Shown here piece after piece: positions 46,967 through 55,484 of a stretch of DNA of 64,000 nucleotides. Each line of letters opens with the position of its first letter. Positions within the stretch are counted from its first letter, which is position 1. This stretch comes from Flavimobilis rhizosphaerae (lineage in GTDB: Bacteria; Actinomycetota; Actinomycetes; Actinomycetales; Cellulomonadaceae): assembly GCF_014852685.1 (NCBI RefSeq), contig NZ_JACZDF010000001.1, forward strand, positions 1 through 64,000. The letters are read 5' to 3'. The notes under the pieces were generated by a model. The model was not told the DNA's origin, searched no databases, and worked only from the letters and a program-made list of their open reading frames with translations. The position numbers were made by a program, and so were the translations under genes.

Positions 46967-46996
46967 ACGCTAGGTTGCGGTTCTGCGTGGTGTCAC
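46967..46996 (-). promoter_or_regulatory. promoter of the riboswitch and NlpC/P60 gene
   Basis: On the minus strand, -35 GTGACA (46991-46996) and -10 TAGCGT (46967-46972) are 18 bases apart, placing transcription start about 35 bases before the riboswitch. Confidence 0.6.
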
Positions 46997-47139
46997 GGGC
47001 AGGTCACGACGTTGCGCACGCCCTTCACATCATCTTCCGGTCCGGTTTCGTGAGGTTGCTGGGGTGGCGGTGCAGGTCAGTGGTCATGGCGTCGGGGCTG
47101 TGGGGTGGGTGCTCTCCGTCACACGCCTTCACTCTCTCT

Positions 47140-47940
47140 TCACGTGCCGGTGGCGGCTCTCGCGAGGCACAGGCCGCTGCGGTCGCCCGCGCGCCACCCT
47201 GCAGCCGTCGGCGTGAGCGCGACAACGTCCGTGCCCGACGGCGCCGTGACGCGGCACCGAGTCTCGACGACGCGCAGCACCTCGGCATCGCCCGGCCACG
47301 TGCTGCCGCGCAGCGGCACGACCGCGACGACCGTCGCCGCGTGCGGGCCGTCGCACGGCACGACCGTCACGCGCCGGACGTTCCCGTCGGGCAGCGACTC
47401 GAGGCAGTGCCCGTCCCGGAGCTGCCGTGCGTACGCGCTCGTGGGACCGGTGACGTCGCCGAGGGGAGCGGTCGCGCCCACGGCGCGCGCCCACGCCTCC
47501 GACGACGGCAGCACGACGGTCGGCACGACGACGCTCACGGTGAGCCCGACGACGACGGCCGCGACCGCGAGGCCGACGCCACGGCGACGCGCACGTCGCG
47601 CACGGACCGCCGCGACGACGCCGAGGACGGCCCCGACCGGGGCGAGCACCCACGCGAGGACGAACGCGGGGACCGCGAGCCTCTCGCGCGGAGCGGGAGC
47701 CGCGGGCGGCGCGAGCGTGCCGAGCGCGCGCGGGTCCCACCCGTCGGCGAGGTGGGTCTGCGGCGCGTAGCCGACGAGCCGCTCCGACTCGGGCACGACG
47801 GGCGGCGGCGCGGCCGGCACGGGGAGCGACCACGGGTCGGGCGCGGCGGGCGCCGGACCGTCGGGCGAGGCGAAGAGCGGCGCCGGGGAGCCCTCGGAAC
47901 CCGGCTCGGGTTCCGCCGGCGGCGGGACGGACGCGCTCAC
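47140..47940 (-). CDS. DUF4190 / septum-formation-like membrane protein
   Basis: A 266-residue protein. It has a Pro/Ala-rich N-terminal 85 residues, then two helices (LAVPAFVLAWVLAPVGAVLG and VGLAVAAVVVGLTVSVVVPT) as in DUF4190. An exported C-terminal domain has two Cys (HCLESLPDGNVRRVTVVPCD and later ETRCRV and GLCLA), resembling the septum-formation family (PF13845). The role is unknown. The GTG start overlaps the exonuclease III stop by 4 bases (GTGA), although the functions look unrelated. Confidence 0.75.
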   Translation of the reverse strand: MSASVPPPAEPEPGSEGSPAPLFASPDGPAPAAPDPWSLPVPAAPPPVVPESERLVGYAPQTHLADGWDPRALGTLAPPAAPAPRERLAVPAFVLAWVLAPVGAVLGVVAAVRARRARRRGVGLAVAAVVVGLTVSVVVPTVVLPSSEAWARAVGATAPLGDVTGPTSAYARQLRDGHCLESLPDGNVRRVTVVPCDGPHAATVVAVVPLRGSTWPGDAEVLRVVETRCRVTAPSGTDVVALTPTAAGWRAGDRSGLCLARAATGT

Positions 47941-48731
47941 AGCGCCGACGTGTCGACGTCGACGATGACCGGCACGTGGTCGGACGCACCCTTGCCGCGC
48001 CGCTCGTCGCGGTCGATGCGCACGTCCGTGACGAGCGGTGTGAGCGCGGGCGACGTGTACGCGAAGTCGATGCGCATGCCCTCGTTGCGGGGGAAGCGCA
48101 GCTGCTGGTAGTCCCAGTACGTGTAGCGGTGCTCGTCGGGCAGGAACTGACGCGAGACCTCCGTGTACCCGGCCTCGGCGAACGCACGGAACGCCTCCCG
48201 CTCCGGCTCCGAGACGTGCGTCTGACCCTCGAACGCCGCGACGTCCCACACGTCCGTGTCGAGGGGCACGACGTTCCAGTCGCCGACGAGCGCGACCTTG
48301 TCCCCGGCGTCCGCCCACGCCACGGCGTGCTCGCGCAGGCGCCCGAGCCACGCGAGCTTGTACGCGTAGTGCGGGTTGTCGAGCGCGCGACCGTGCGGCA
48401 CGTAGAGGCTCCACACGCGCACACCGCCGCACGTCGCACCGAGCGCACGCGCCTCGACCGCGGGCGTCTCCCCGAACTCGGGCTGGCCGTCGAACCCGGG
48501 GGTGACGTCGTCGAGCCCGACGCGCGAGAGGATCGCGACGCCGTTCCACTGCGAGAATCCGAAGGTCGCGATCTCGTAGCCTGCAGCCTCGAAGGCCTCG
48601 CGCGGGAACTGCGCGTCCTTGCACTTGGTCTCCTGCAGCGCGAGGACGTCGACGTCCTCGCGCTCGAGGAAGGCCAGCGCGCGGTCGGCGCGCGCCCGGA
48701 TCGAGTTGATGTTCCACGTCGCGATGCGCAT
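47937..48731 (-). CDS. xth: exodeoxyribonuclease III
   Basis: A 264-residue AP endonuclease/3'-5' exonuclease of base excision repair. Family motifs are MRIATWNINSIRAR, LALQETKCKD (metal-binding Glu), SLYVPHGR, LVGDWNVVPLDTDVWD and GASDHVPVIVDV (catalytic Asp-His). A -10 element TAGCCT ends 6 bases before ATG 48731, implying leaderless translation. Confidence 0.95.
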   Translation of the reverse strand: MRIATWNINSIRARADRALAFLEREDVDVLALQETKCKDAQFPREAFEAAGYEIATFGFSQWNGVAILSRVGLDDVTPGFDGQPEFGETPAVEARALGATCGGVRVWSLYVPHGRALDNPHYAYKLAWLGRLREHAVAWADAGDKVALVGDWNVVPLDTDVWDVAAFEGQTHVSEPEREAFRAFAEAGYTEVSRQFLPDEHRYTYWDYQQLRFPRNEGMRIDFAYTSPALTPLVTDVRIDRDERRGKGASDHVPVIVDVDTSAL

Positions 48732-48737
48732 ACCCCG

Positions 48738-48743
48738 AGGCTA
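48738..48743 (-). promoter_or_regulatory. -10 element TAGCCT, probable leaderless start of xth
   Basis: The minus-strand TAGCCT is separated from ATG 48731 by 6 bases. It forms a compact divergent promoter pair with the SDR gene. Confidence 0.6.
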
Positions 48744-48780
48744 CCCACCTGCACGCGACGATGAGGAGTGCGGCCACCCG

Positions 48781-48786
48781 TAGGGT
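48781..48786 (+). promoter_or_regulatory. -10 element TAGGGT, probable leaderless start of SDR gene
   Basis: TAGGGT is followed by 7 bases and then ATG 48794. The whole divergent gap to xth is only 62 bases. Confidence 0.6.
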
Positions 48787-48793
48787 GGGGCGC

Positions 48794-49549
48794 ATGGGAA
48801 CCGCACTGGTGACCGGGGCGAGCGCGGGCCTCGGCGAGGAGTTCGCGTGGCAGCTCGCGACGGCGAAGCACGACCTCGTGCTCGTCGCGCGCGACGAGGC
48901 CCGGCTCGAGGCCCTCGCAGTGAGGCTGCGCGCCGCAGCCGGCGTCCACGTCGAGGTCCTGCCCGCCGACCTTTCCGTCCGCGAGGACGTCGCGCGGGTC
49001 GCCGCACGGCTGGAGGCCGACGAACGTCCCGTCGGCCTCCTCGTCAACAACGCCGGCTACACCGTCCACGAGCGCTTCACGCGCTCCGACCTCGACGCGC
49101 AGGATGCGCTGCTCGACGTCATGGTCCGTAGTGTTCAGGCCCTCTCGCACGCGGCTGCGCGCACGATGAAGGACCGCGGTCGCGGCGCGATCCTCAACGT
49201 GTCGTCGGTCGCCGCGCACACCGTGAGCGGCACGTATTCCGCAGCGAAGGCCTGGGTGCTGACCTTCACCGAGGGCCTCGCCGTCGAGCTCGAGGGCACG
49301 GGCGTCACCGCGACCGCACTGTGCCCGGGCCTCACGCGCACCGAGTTCCACGAGCGCGCCGGCTTCACGCGGCTCGGCCCCGGATGGTTCTGGCTCGACC
49401 GCGCCGACGTCGTCCGTGTCGCGCTCGCGGACGTGCGCCGCGGTGCCGTCGTCTCCGTCCCGTCGGTGCGCTACCGCGTCGCGACGACGGTCGCCCGCCA
49501 CCTCCCGCGCGAGGCGATGCGCGCCCTGACGAAGCGCGCGGGGTTGTAG
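48794..49549 (+). CDS. short-chain dehydrogenase/reductase
   Basis: A 251-residue classical SDR. It has the cofactor motif TGASAGLG (TGxxxGxG) at about residues 7-14, NNAG at about 86-89, catalytic Ser in LNVSSVAAHT and catalytic Tyr-x-x-x-Lys in YSAAKAWV. Arg downstream of strand 2 (LVARDEARLEAL) suggests NADP(H). The substrate is unknown. A long hairpin containing GCGAGATAGCG follows. Confidence 0.9.
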   Translation: MGTALVTGASAGLGEEFAWQLATAKHDLVLVARDEARLEALAVRLRAAAGVHVEVLPADLSVREDVARVAARLEADERPVGLLVNNAGYTVHERFTRSDLDAQDALLDVMVRSVQALSHAAARTMKDRGRGAILNVSSVAAHTVSGTYSAAKAWVLTFTEGLAVELEGTGVTATALCPGLTRTEFHERAGFTRLGPGWFWLDRADVVRVALADVRRGAVVSVPSVRYRVATTVARHLPREAMRALTKRAGL

Positions 49550-49567
49550 TCCTGGGCCATCCCGGGC

Positions 49568-49640
49568 CCGCGAGATAGCGCCCCGTAGCCGAGATAGCGT
49601 GCCTCACACGCTGACTCGTCCGCTGGGCGCTATCTCGCGG
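49568..49640. repeat. intergenic hairpin repeat (GCGAGATAGCGC type)
   Basis: A perfect 16-bp inverted repeat CCGCGAGATAGCGCCC (49568-49583) with 49625-49640. The 41-base loop holds a second GAGATAGCG (49591-49599) and a small AGCGTG/CACGCT hairpin. It lies between the SDR gene and the pyrE promoter. Confidence 0.85.
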
Positions 49641-49671
49641 AACGCGGGGGCACGGGCACCTCGGGGATCGT

Positions 49672-49677
49672 TAGGCT
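49672..49677 (+). promoter_or_regulatory. -10 element TAGGCT, probable leaderless start of pyrE
   Basis: TAGGCT is followed by 6 bases and GTG 49684. Confidence 0.6.
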
Positions 49678-49683
49678 GGGCCT

Positions 49684-50268
49684 GTGACCGACTATGACGC
49701 CGTCCTGTCCCCGTCCCCGCGCGAGCAGCTCCGCGACCTCGTCAAGGAGCTTGCCGTCGTCCACGGCAAGGTGACCCTCGCGTCCGGCAAGGAGGCCGAC
49801 TACTACGTCGACCTGCGCCGCGTGACGCTCCACCACCGTGCTGCGCCGCTCGTCGGGCACGTGCTGCTCGACGCGCTCGAGGAGGCCGGGCTCGGCCCTG
49901 CCGAGATCGACGCGGTCGGCGGCCTCACGCTCGGCGCCGACCCTGTCGCGGGCGCGCTGCTCCACGCGGCCGCGTCCCGCGGGCAGGACCTCGACGCGTT
50001 CGTCGTCCGCAAGGAGGGCAAGGCGCACGGCATGCAGCGCCGCATCGAGGGCCCCGACGTCGCGGGCCGCAAGGTCGTCGCGGTCGAGGACACCTCGACG
50101 ACGGGCGGCTCCGTGCTCACCGCCGTCGAGGCGCTGCGCGAGGCTGGCGCGGACGTCGTCGGCGTCGCCGTCATCGTCGACCGCAACACGGGAGCGCGCG
50201 AGAAGATCGAGGCCGAGGGTCTCAGCTACCTCTACCTCTACGGGCTCGACGACCTCGGCCTCTCCTGA
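49684..50268 (+). CDS. pyrE: orotate phosphoribosyltransferase
   Basis: A 194-residue enzyme joining orotate to PRPP to form OMP in pyrimidine synthesis. It has the PRPP-binding motif VVAVEDTSTTGGSVL, plus LASGKEADYYVDLRRVTLH near the N-terminus and VRKEGKAHG as the flexible loop. The GTG start follows a -10 box by 6 bases. The ABC transporter pair begins 24 bases downstream. Confidence 0.95.
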   Translation: MTDYDAVLSPSPREQLRDLVKELAVVHGKVTLASGKEADYYVDLRRVTLHHRAAPLVGHVLLDALEEAGLGPAEIDAVGGLTLGADPVAGALLHAAASRGQDLDAFVVRKEGKAHGMQRRIEGPDVAGRKVVAVEDTSTTGGSVLTAVEALREAGADVVGVAVIVDRNTGAREKIEAEGLSYLYLYGLDDLGLS

Positions 50269-50292
50269 GCGATCCTGAGCGAGCCTGACGAC

Positions 50293-51039
50293 ATGACCGG
50301 AGCCGGCGTCGCCGTCGAGCTCGACGCGGTGAGCGTCGTGCTCGACGGCTCGACCCTGCTCACCCCGACGAGCGCTGCCGTCCCTGCGGGCGGCACGCTC
50401 GTCGTGCGCGGGCCGAACGGCTCGGGCAAGTCGACGCTGCTGCGTGTCGTGGCGGGAGTTCGCGCCCCGACGACGGGCACGGCGACCGTCGACGGTCGCG
50501 CCCCCGACCCGCGGCGGCGCGCGTTCCGGCAACTCGTCGCGGGGACCGTGGAGTCCCCCGTGCCCGCGCGCGACCTCACGCTCGCCGAGCACGTCGCGCT
50601 CGTCGCGACGACGTGGGGCACCCCGGTGCGGGCGGCGCGCACGTTCGCGACCGAGCTCCTCGGACGGCTCGGTGTCGCCGAGCTCGCCGCGCGTTTCCCG
50701 CACGAGCTCTCCTCGGGCCAGACGCAGCTCGCCGCGATCGCCGTCGTCCTCGCACGCCCGTCCGCGTTGCTCCTGCTCGACGAGCCCGAGCAGCGGCTCG
50801 ACGCCGACCGCGTCGCGACCGTCGCCGAGCTCCTCGCCGAGCGTCGTGCCGCGGGCACCACGCTGCTCGTCGCGACGCACTCCGACGCGCTCGAGGCGGC
50901 GCTCGGCGGGCCGGTGCTGCGGCTCGTCCCGGCAGTGCCGGGCGCTCCGGACGACGTGCCCGACAACGACGTTGCAGACGACGACGGTCCAGACGACGAC
51001 GTGCCGGACGCCTCGGCCGACGGTCGCTCGGACGCGTGA
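50293..51039 (+). CDS. ABC transporter ATP-binding protein
   Basis: A 248-residue ATPase. It has Walker A GPNGSGKST (about 40-48), signature LSSGQTQL, Walker B ALLLLDEPEQRLD (Glu-Gln after the Asp in place of the usual Thr), H-loop VATHSD. The C-terminal 30 residues are very acidic (DDVPDNDVADDDGPDDDV). Its stop overlaps the next membrane gene by 4 bases (GTGA), so the two form one exporter of unknown substrate. Confidence 0.88.
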   Translation: MTGAGVAVELDAVSVVLDGSTLLTPTSAAVPAGGTLVVRGPNGSGKSTLLRVVAGVRAPTTGTATVDGRAPDPRRRAFRQLVAGTVESPVPARDLTLAEHVALVATTWGTPVRAARTFATELLGRLGVAELAARFPHELSSGQTQLAAIAVVLARPSALLLLDEPEQRLDADRVATVAELLAERRAAGTTLLVATHSDALEAALGGPVLRLVPAVPGAPDDVPDNDVADDDGPDDDVPDASADGRSDA

Positions 51040-52523
51040 CCGCCACCGACGCGGCCGGCGTGCGCGGCGCCCTCGCCGTGTGGGCGGCGCGTGCCCCGCG
51101 GGCGCTCGGCGACCTCGCGTACCTCGTCTACATCGTGGCCCTCTCCGCACTCATCCTCCTCGGGCCCGGGGTGCGGGCGGCGTGGCTGCTCGCGACGGGC
51201 GCGGATGGGCGCGCGGTCCTCACTGACCAGTCGGTGCCGTCGACGTGGGCCGCAGCGACGGCGCTCGTGTGGCTCGCGGCGCTCGTCGTCGGGCGCGAGC
51301 GCGGGCCCGCGCTCCGGCCGCCGTTCCCCGCCGCTGTGCTCGGCGATGCGGGCGTTCCGCGCACGCGGTCCTTCGGTGGGCCCGTCCTCCGGGCGACGCT
51401 CGCGCTCGTCGTCGCCGGGGCCCTCGTGCCCGCGATCCCTGTCGCCGCGCTCGTCGACCTCGGGGCCGCGACGCCCCGCGGCGCGGGGCTGGTCGTCGCC
51501 GTCGGTGCGGTCGCGGGGCTCGTCACAGCGGGGGGATGGCTCGCGGGCCAGGTCATCGGAGCGCGGACGTTCGCAGCCGCCGCGGGGGCGCTCGCCGCGG
51601 GTGCGGCCCTCGCCGTCGCGGGGGCGTGGACGTGGGCGCCGTGGGCGCTCGTCGGCACGGCGTGGCACAGCGCTGCGTGGCCAGATGCGGGCGCGCACGC
51701 CGGCGGGATCGTCGCAGGCGTCGTCCTCGCGCTCGGCATGGTCGCCCCGCTGCGCGCGGGGCTCGAACGGCTCGCGACGCGGCGGATCGTCGGACAGGCG
51801 GTCCGTGCACAGCGTGCGCAGGCCCTCGTCGACGCGATGGATCTCCAGGCATCGGGCGAGGTCTACCGTGCCCTGCCGAGCGTGGGACGGCGGCTCGCGG
51901 CCGTCGGGCACGTGCGGGGTCCTGCAGCGGTCGTCGTCGCTGACGTCGTCGGGTCGTTGCGGACGCCGGCTCGGCTGCTCGGCGGCGTCGTCGCGCTCGT
52001 CCTCGCGGGAGCTGTCGTCGGGGCGGAGCTGTCCGGTACGACGCTCGCCGTCGGGCCCGTGCTCGCCGCGATCCTCACCTACGCAGGGGTGTCGGTGCTC
52101 TGCGACGGGCTCCGGCACGCGGCTGCGCTCGGCGAGGGCTCGGCGCAGTACGGGCTGTCGCGGCCAGCGCTGCGCGGGCTCCACGCGGTGTGGCCGACCC
52201 TCGCAGGGATTGGGCTCGCGGGCGCGGGGGCGGCGCTGGCGGGCGCCCCCGTGGGGCTGGCGACGGCCGTCGTCGGCGTCGTCGTCGCCGTGCGGCTCGC
52301 CGACGTCCTCAAGGGCGTCATGCCCGTCGAGATGCTCGTGCCGATCGTCACGCCCATGGGTGACCTGTCCGCTGCCGGGCGCGCCGTGTGGCTCGCGGAC
52401 GGGCCGCTGCTCGTGCTCGCGGCGGGCGTCGCGGGCGGGTTCGCGGCCGACGGGCGCGGGGGTCTCGGCCTCGTCGCCGCGCTTGTCGCGGCGGTCCTCG
52501 GGTGGCGCGCGCTGAGGCGTTGA
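51036..52523 (+). CDS. ABC exporter membrane subunit (DUF6297-like)
   Basis: A 495-residue polytopic membrane protein of about ten helices with a cytoplasmic segment after the middle (QRAQALVDAMDLQASGEVYR). It is coupled to the ATPase gene by a 4-base overlap. Architecture matches an actinobacterial ABC-2-like permease family listed as DUF6297. Neither the substrate nor the direction of transport is visible. Confidence 0.75.
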   Translation: MTATDAAGVRGALAVWAARAPRALGDLAYLVYIVALSALILLGPGVRAAWLLATGADGRAVLTDQSVPSTWAAATALVWLAALVVGRERGPALRPPFPAAVLGDAGVPRTRSFGGPVLRATLALVVAGALVPAIPVAALVDLGAATPRGAGLVVAVGAVAGLVTAGGWLAGQVIGARTFAAAAGALAAGAALAVAGAWTWAPWALVGTAWHSAAWPDAGAHAGGIVAGVVLALGMVAPLRAGLERLATRRIVGQAVRAQRAQALVDAMDLQASGEVYRALPSVGRRLAAVGHVRGPAAVVVADVVGSLRTPARLLGGVVALVLAGAVVGAELSGTTLAVGPVLAAILTYAGVSVLCDGLRHAAALGEGSAQYGLSRPALRGLHAVWPTLAGIGLAGAGAALAGAPVGLATAVVGVVVAVRLADVLKGVMPVEMLVPIVTPMGDLSAAGRAVWLADGPLLVLAAGVAGGFAADGRGGLGLVAALVAAVLGWRALRR

Positions 52524-52604
52524 CGACCGCGTCGTCTCACCCTGTGATGACGAGCTGTCAGACGAGTCGACGGACGAAGGTCCTACGACTAACGTGAGGC
52601 GCGC

Positions 52605-52628
52605 TTAGGTGAGGCAAGCCTCACCTCA
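52605..52628. promoter_or_regulatory. DtxR/IdeR-type iron box upstream of the HtaA gene
   Basis: AGGTGAGGC and GCCTCACCT form a perfect 9+9 inverted repeat around AA, extended by TTA on the left and CA on the right. Two overlapping 19-bp windows each match the DtxR/IdeR consensus at about 15 positions. It sits 36 bases before ATG 52664. A TAACGT -10-like element lies just upstream. Confidence 0.8.
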
Positions 52629-52663
52629 GTGCTCCCGCCGGGTCCCGGACGAGGGCACGTCCT

Positions 52664-55390
52664 ATGACCGAGGAGCTTCCGTTGCAGCTGCTGTCCCGAG
52701 CGAGGTCCGCCGTCGCGGCCCTTGCCGTCCTTGCCGTGACGCTGACGGCCGCGGTCGTCGGCCTCGCGGCCCCGGCGTCCGCCGAGCCCGCCGGCCCGAC
52801 GGTGACCGTCTCGAAGGTGTCAGGTCTCCTCGACGGTGAGACCGTGACGGTCCGGGGGACTGGGTTCGTCGCGGAAGGGGCTCCCGTGGGGAGTCGCCCG
52901 CCGCTGGCGGGGAAGTTCACGGGGATCTACGTGGGCTTCGGCCGATTCGCTGCGGACTGGAAGCCGAGCGCGGGGGCGCCGTCGAGCGCGCGTGTGCTGG
53001 GTGACAACAAGTGGGCCGTCCTCGCGGCGGACGTGGACATGATCGGAGGCTCTGCCAGGGGTGCGATCGAGCTCGCCGCGGACGGGTCGTTCGAGACGAC
53101 GCTCACGCTCACGCGGACGGAGGCGATGCTGGCGGCGTCCGGTGAGTGGGGGATCTACACGTTCCCGGGCAGCGGTGCCAAGCATGCTGCGTACGAGACG
53201 GCGACGCCTGTGACGTTCGCGCCGCCAGCCCCGACGGTGACCGTCTCGAAGGTGTCAGGTCTCCTCGACGGTGAGACCGTGACGGTCCGGGGGACTGGGT
53301 TCGTCGCGGAAGGGGCTCCCGTGGGGAGTCGCCCGCCGCTGGCGGGGAAGTTCACGGGGATCTACGTGGGCTTCGGCCGATTCGCTGCGGACTGGAAGCC
53401 GAGCGCGGGGGCGCCGTCGAGCGCGCGTGTGCTGGGTGACAACAAGTGGGCCGTCCTCGCGGCGGACGTGGACATGATCGGAGGCTCTGCCAGGGGTGCG
53501 ATCGAGCTCGCCGCGGACGGGTCGTTCGAGACGACGCTGACGCTCACGCGGACGGAGGCGATGCTGGCGGCGTCCGGTGAGTGGGGGATCTACACGTACC
53601 CGGGCAGCGGTGCCAAGCATGCTGCGTACGAGACGGCGACGCCTGTGACGTTCGCACCCGCCACGCCGCCGACGACTGAGCCGACGGACGGCTCCACGGC
53701 GACCCCCACCGACAAGCCGTCCGACAAGCCGACGGACAAGCCGACGGACGAGCCGTCCGGTGAGCCCTCGGACGAGCCCACCGACACCTCGACGAGCACG
53801 CCGCCGTCGTGCACGGTCGACGACACCGTCGCATCCTCGTCCCTCGCCTGGGGCATCAAGAGATCGTTCGTCGACTACCTCACGGGACCGATCGCGGGCG
53901 GGAAGGTCACACGCACGGGCGTCGGGCTCGAGGACGGCCGCTTCGTGTGGTCGAAGGGCACGGGGACCGCGACGCCTGGCCGGGCCTCGGTCGCGTTCCC
54001 CGGTTCGCTGCGACTCACCGGCCACCACGACGAGCTCGACATGACCCTGTCCGACGTGCGCCTCGTCGTCACCTCGGCGACGCGCGGCGAGATCCGCGTC
54101 GATGCGAGCATCAGGGCGTACCTCGGCAACCCCGCGCAGCGCCTCGACGACGTCGTCGTCGGGACCGTCGACCTCACGGGCGCGGTGACGACGTCGGGTG
54201 CGACGACCCGCATCGTCAACGCTCCGGTCACGCTCGTGGCGTCGGGCGAGCCGGTCTTCGCGGGGTTCTACAAGGCGGGCGATGCGCTCGAGCCCGTGAG
54301 TGCGACCCTCACGGTCACCGAGACGTGCGACGTGCCTGGCACCGATGAACCCGGCACCGACACGCCGACGACGACCCCCGCGCCGCGCGTGACGATCGGC
54401 GGCGACGCCGACGGCACGGCGGTCGAGCAGGGCGGCACGGTGACGTTCACGACGACAGGACTCCCGGCGCGTGCGAGCACGTCGGCCGAGGTCCGCTCCG
54501 ACCCCGTGCGGCTCGGCACGCGTCGCGCGTCCGCGCGGGGATCGGTGACGTACACGTTCAAGGTGCCCGCGAGCTTCCCCACGGGCCGGCACACGTTCGT
54601 GCTCACTGCTGCGGGCGTCGAGGGCTCGGTGAAGCGCTCGTTCCGCGTCGTCGCGGCCTCCGAGCCGACGACAGCGCCGTCGGACGGACCGACCGTCGAA
54701 CCGTCCGACACGGCGACGACGTCCGACGCCCCGACGTGCACGGCTCGCGTCGTCGCGGGCGCGACGCTCTCCTGGGCGATCAAGGACTCGTTCGTCAGCT
54801 ACATCGAGGGGACGATCGCGCAGGGCTCGATCGCGACCTCGGGCTCGCGTCGCTCGGGCGGGAAGTTCACGTGGTCGGGCGGCTCGGGCGCGCTCAACAC
54901 GGTCGACTCGCGCGGCACGGTCCGGTTCGCCGGGTCCGTGACGACGTCGGGCCACGACGGCAAGCTCGAGGTGCGGTTCGCGAACCCGCGCGTCGTCGTC
55001 GCCGGCTCGACGGGGTACCTCGTGCTCGACGTCGCGGGCACGACGCTCGAGGGCGAGGACTTCGCGTACTCCGGTCTGACGTTCGCGACGCTCGCGCTTG
55101 CCGGGCACGGCGGGACGAGCGGCGGCAGGATCGCCTACAGCGGTGTTCCTGCGACGCTCACCGCGGCTGGCGCCAAGGCGTTCTCGGGCTTCTACGAGGC
55201 GGGCGAGCAGCTCGCGCCCGTCGCCTTCACGCTCCCGCTCGGCGCGGAGACCGACTGCACGCCTGACTCGGGCACGCTCCCGACGACGGGTGCGGAGACG
55301 GCTGGCCTTGGCGGCGTCGCGGCGGCGTTCGTCGTGCTCGGGCTCGGGTTCGTCGCGCTGCAGCGGCGTCGGGCGCGGCTCGAGGCCTGA
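52664..55390 (+). CDS. htaA: LPXTG-anchored HtaA heme-binding protein with duplicated N-terminal domain
   Basis: A 908-residue surface protein. Signal peptide to about residue 44 (cleavage PASA-EPAG). Two copies of a ~140-residue domain (about 45-186 and 190-331) differ by a single Phe/Tyr change. A Thr/Pro/Lys linker precedes HtaA domain 1 (about 390-555, SSLAWGIKRSFVDYLTG), an Ig-like segment (about 570-665) and HtaA domain 2 (about 699-860, ATLSWAIKDSFVSYIEG). LPTTGAET, a membrane helix and RRRAR form a sortase signal. HtaA domains bind heme in Corynebacterium. The iron box upstream fits. TTG 52681, with GAGGAG six bases before it, may be the real start. Confidence 0.9.
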   Translation: MTEELPLQLLSRARSAVAALAVLAVTLTAAVVGLAAPASAEPAGPTVTVSKVSGLLDGETVTVRGTGFVAEGAPVGSRPPLAGKFTGIYVGFGRFAADWKPSAGAPSSARVLGDNKWAVLAADVDMIGGSARGAIELAADGSFETTLTLTRTEAMLAASGEWGIYTFPGSGAKHAAYETATPVTFAPPAPTVTVSKVSGLLDGETVTVRGTGFVAEGAPVGSRPPLAGKFTGIYVGFGRFAADWKPSAGAPSSARVLGDNKWAVLAADVDMIGGSARGAIELAADGSFETTLTLTRTEAMLAASGEWGIYTYPGSGAKHAAYETATPVTFAPATPPTTEPTDGSTATPTDKPSDKPTDKPTDEPSGEPSDEPTDTSTSTPPSCTVDDTVASSSLAWGIKRSFVDYLTGPIAGGKVTRTGVGLEDGRFVWSKGTGTATPGRASVAFPGSLRLTGHHDELDMTLSDVRLVVTSATRGEIRVDASIRAYLGNPAQRLDDVVVGTVDLTGAVTTSGATTRIVNAPVTLVASGEPVFAGFYKAGDALEPVSATLTVTETCDVPGTDEPGTDTPTTTPAPRVTIGGDADGTAVEQGGTVTFTTTGLPARASTSAEVRSDPVRLGTRRASARGSVTYTFKVPASFPTGRHTFVLTAAGVEGSVKRSFRVVAASEPTTAPSDGPTVEPSDTATTSDAPTCTARVVAGATLSWAIKDSFVSYIEGTIAQGSIATSGSRRSGGKFTWSGGSGALNTVDSRGTVRFAGSVTTSGHDGKLEVRFANPRVVVAGSTGYLVLDVAGTTLEGEDFAYSGLTFATLALAGHGGTSGGRIAYSGVPATLTAAGAKAFSGFYEAGEQLAPVAFTLPLGAETDCTPDSGTLPTTGAETAGLGGVAAAFVVLGLGFVALQRRRARLEA
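52796..53655 (+). repeat. nearly identical 425-bp internal duplication
   Basis: Bases 52796-53220 recur at 53231-53655 (offset 435, in frame). I find two differences by direct reading: C53104 to G53539 (silent) and T53163 to A53598 (Phe to Tyr). The copies are separated by 10 bases. Confidence 0.95.
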
Positions 55391-55395
55391 CGCCT

Positions 55396-55440
55396 GACGA
55401 CGGGGGCCGTGCACACGTCGCGTGCACGGCCCCCGTCGTC
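55396..55440. terminator. bidirectional terminator between htaA and the HAD gene
   Basis: A perfect 19-bp stem (55396-55414 with 55422-55440) and 7-base loop between convergent genes. Confidence 0.9.
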
Positions 55441-55484
55441 GTACCCGGACCGAACCAGGTCCAGGGCCGAGCCCCGGGAACGCG

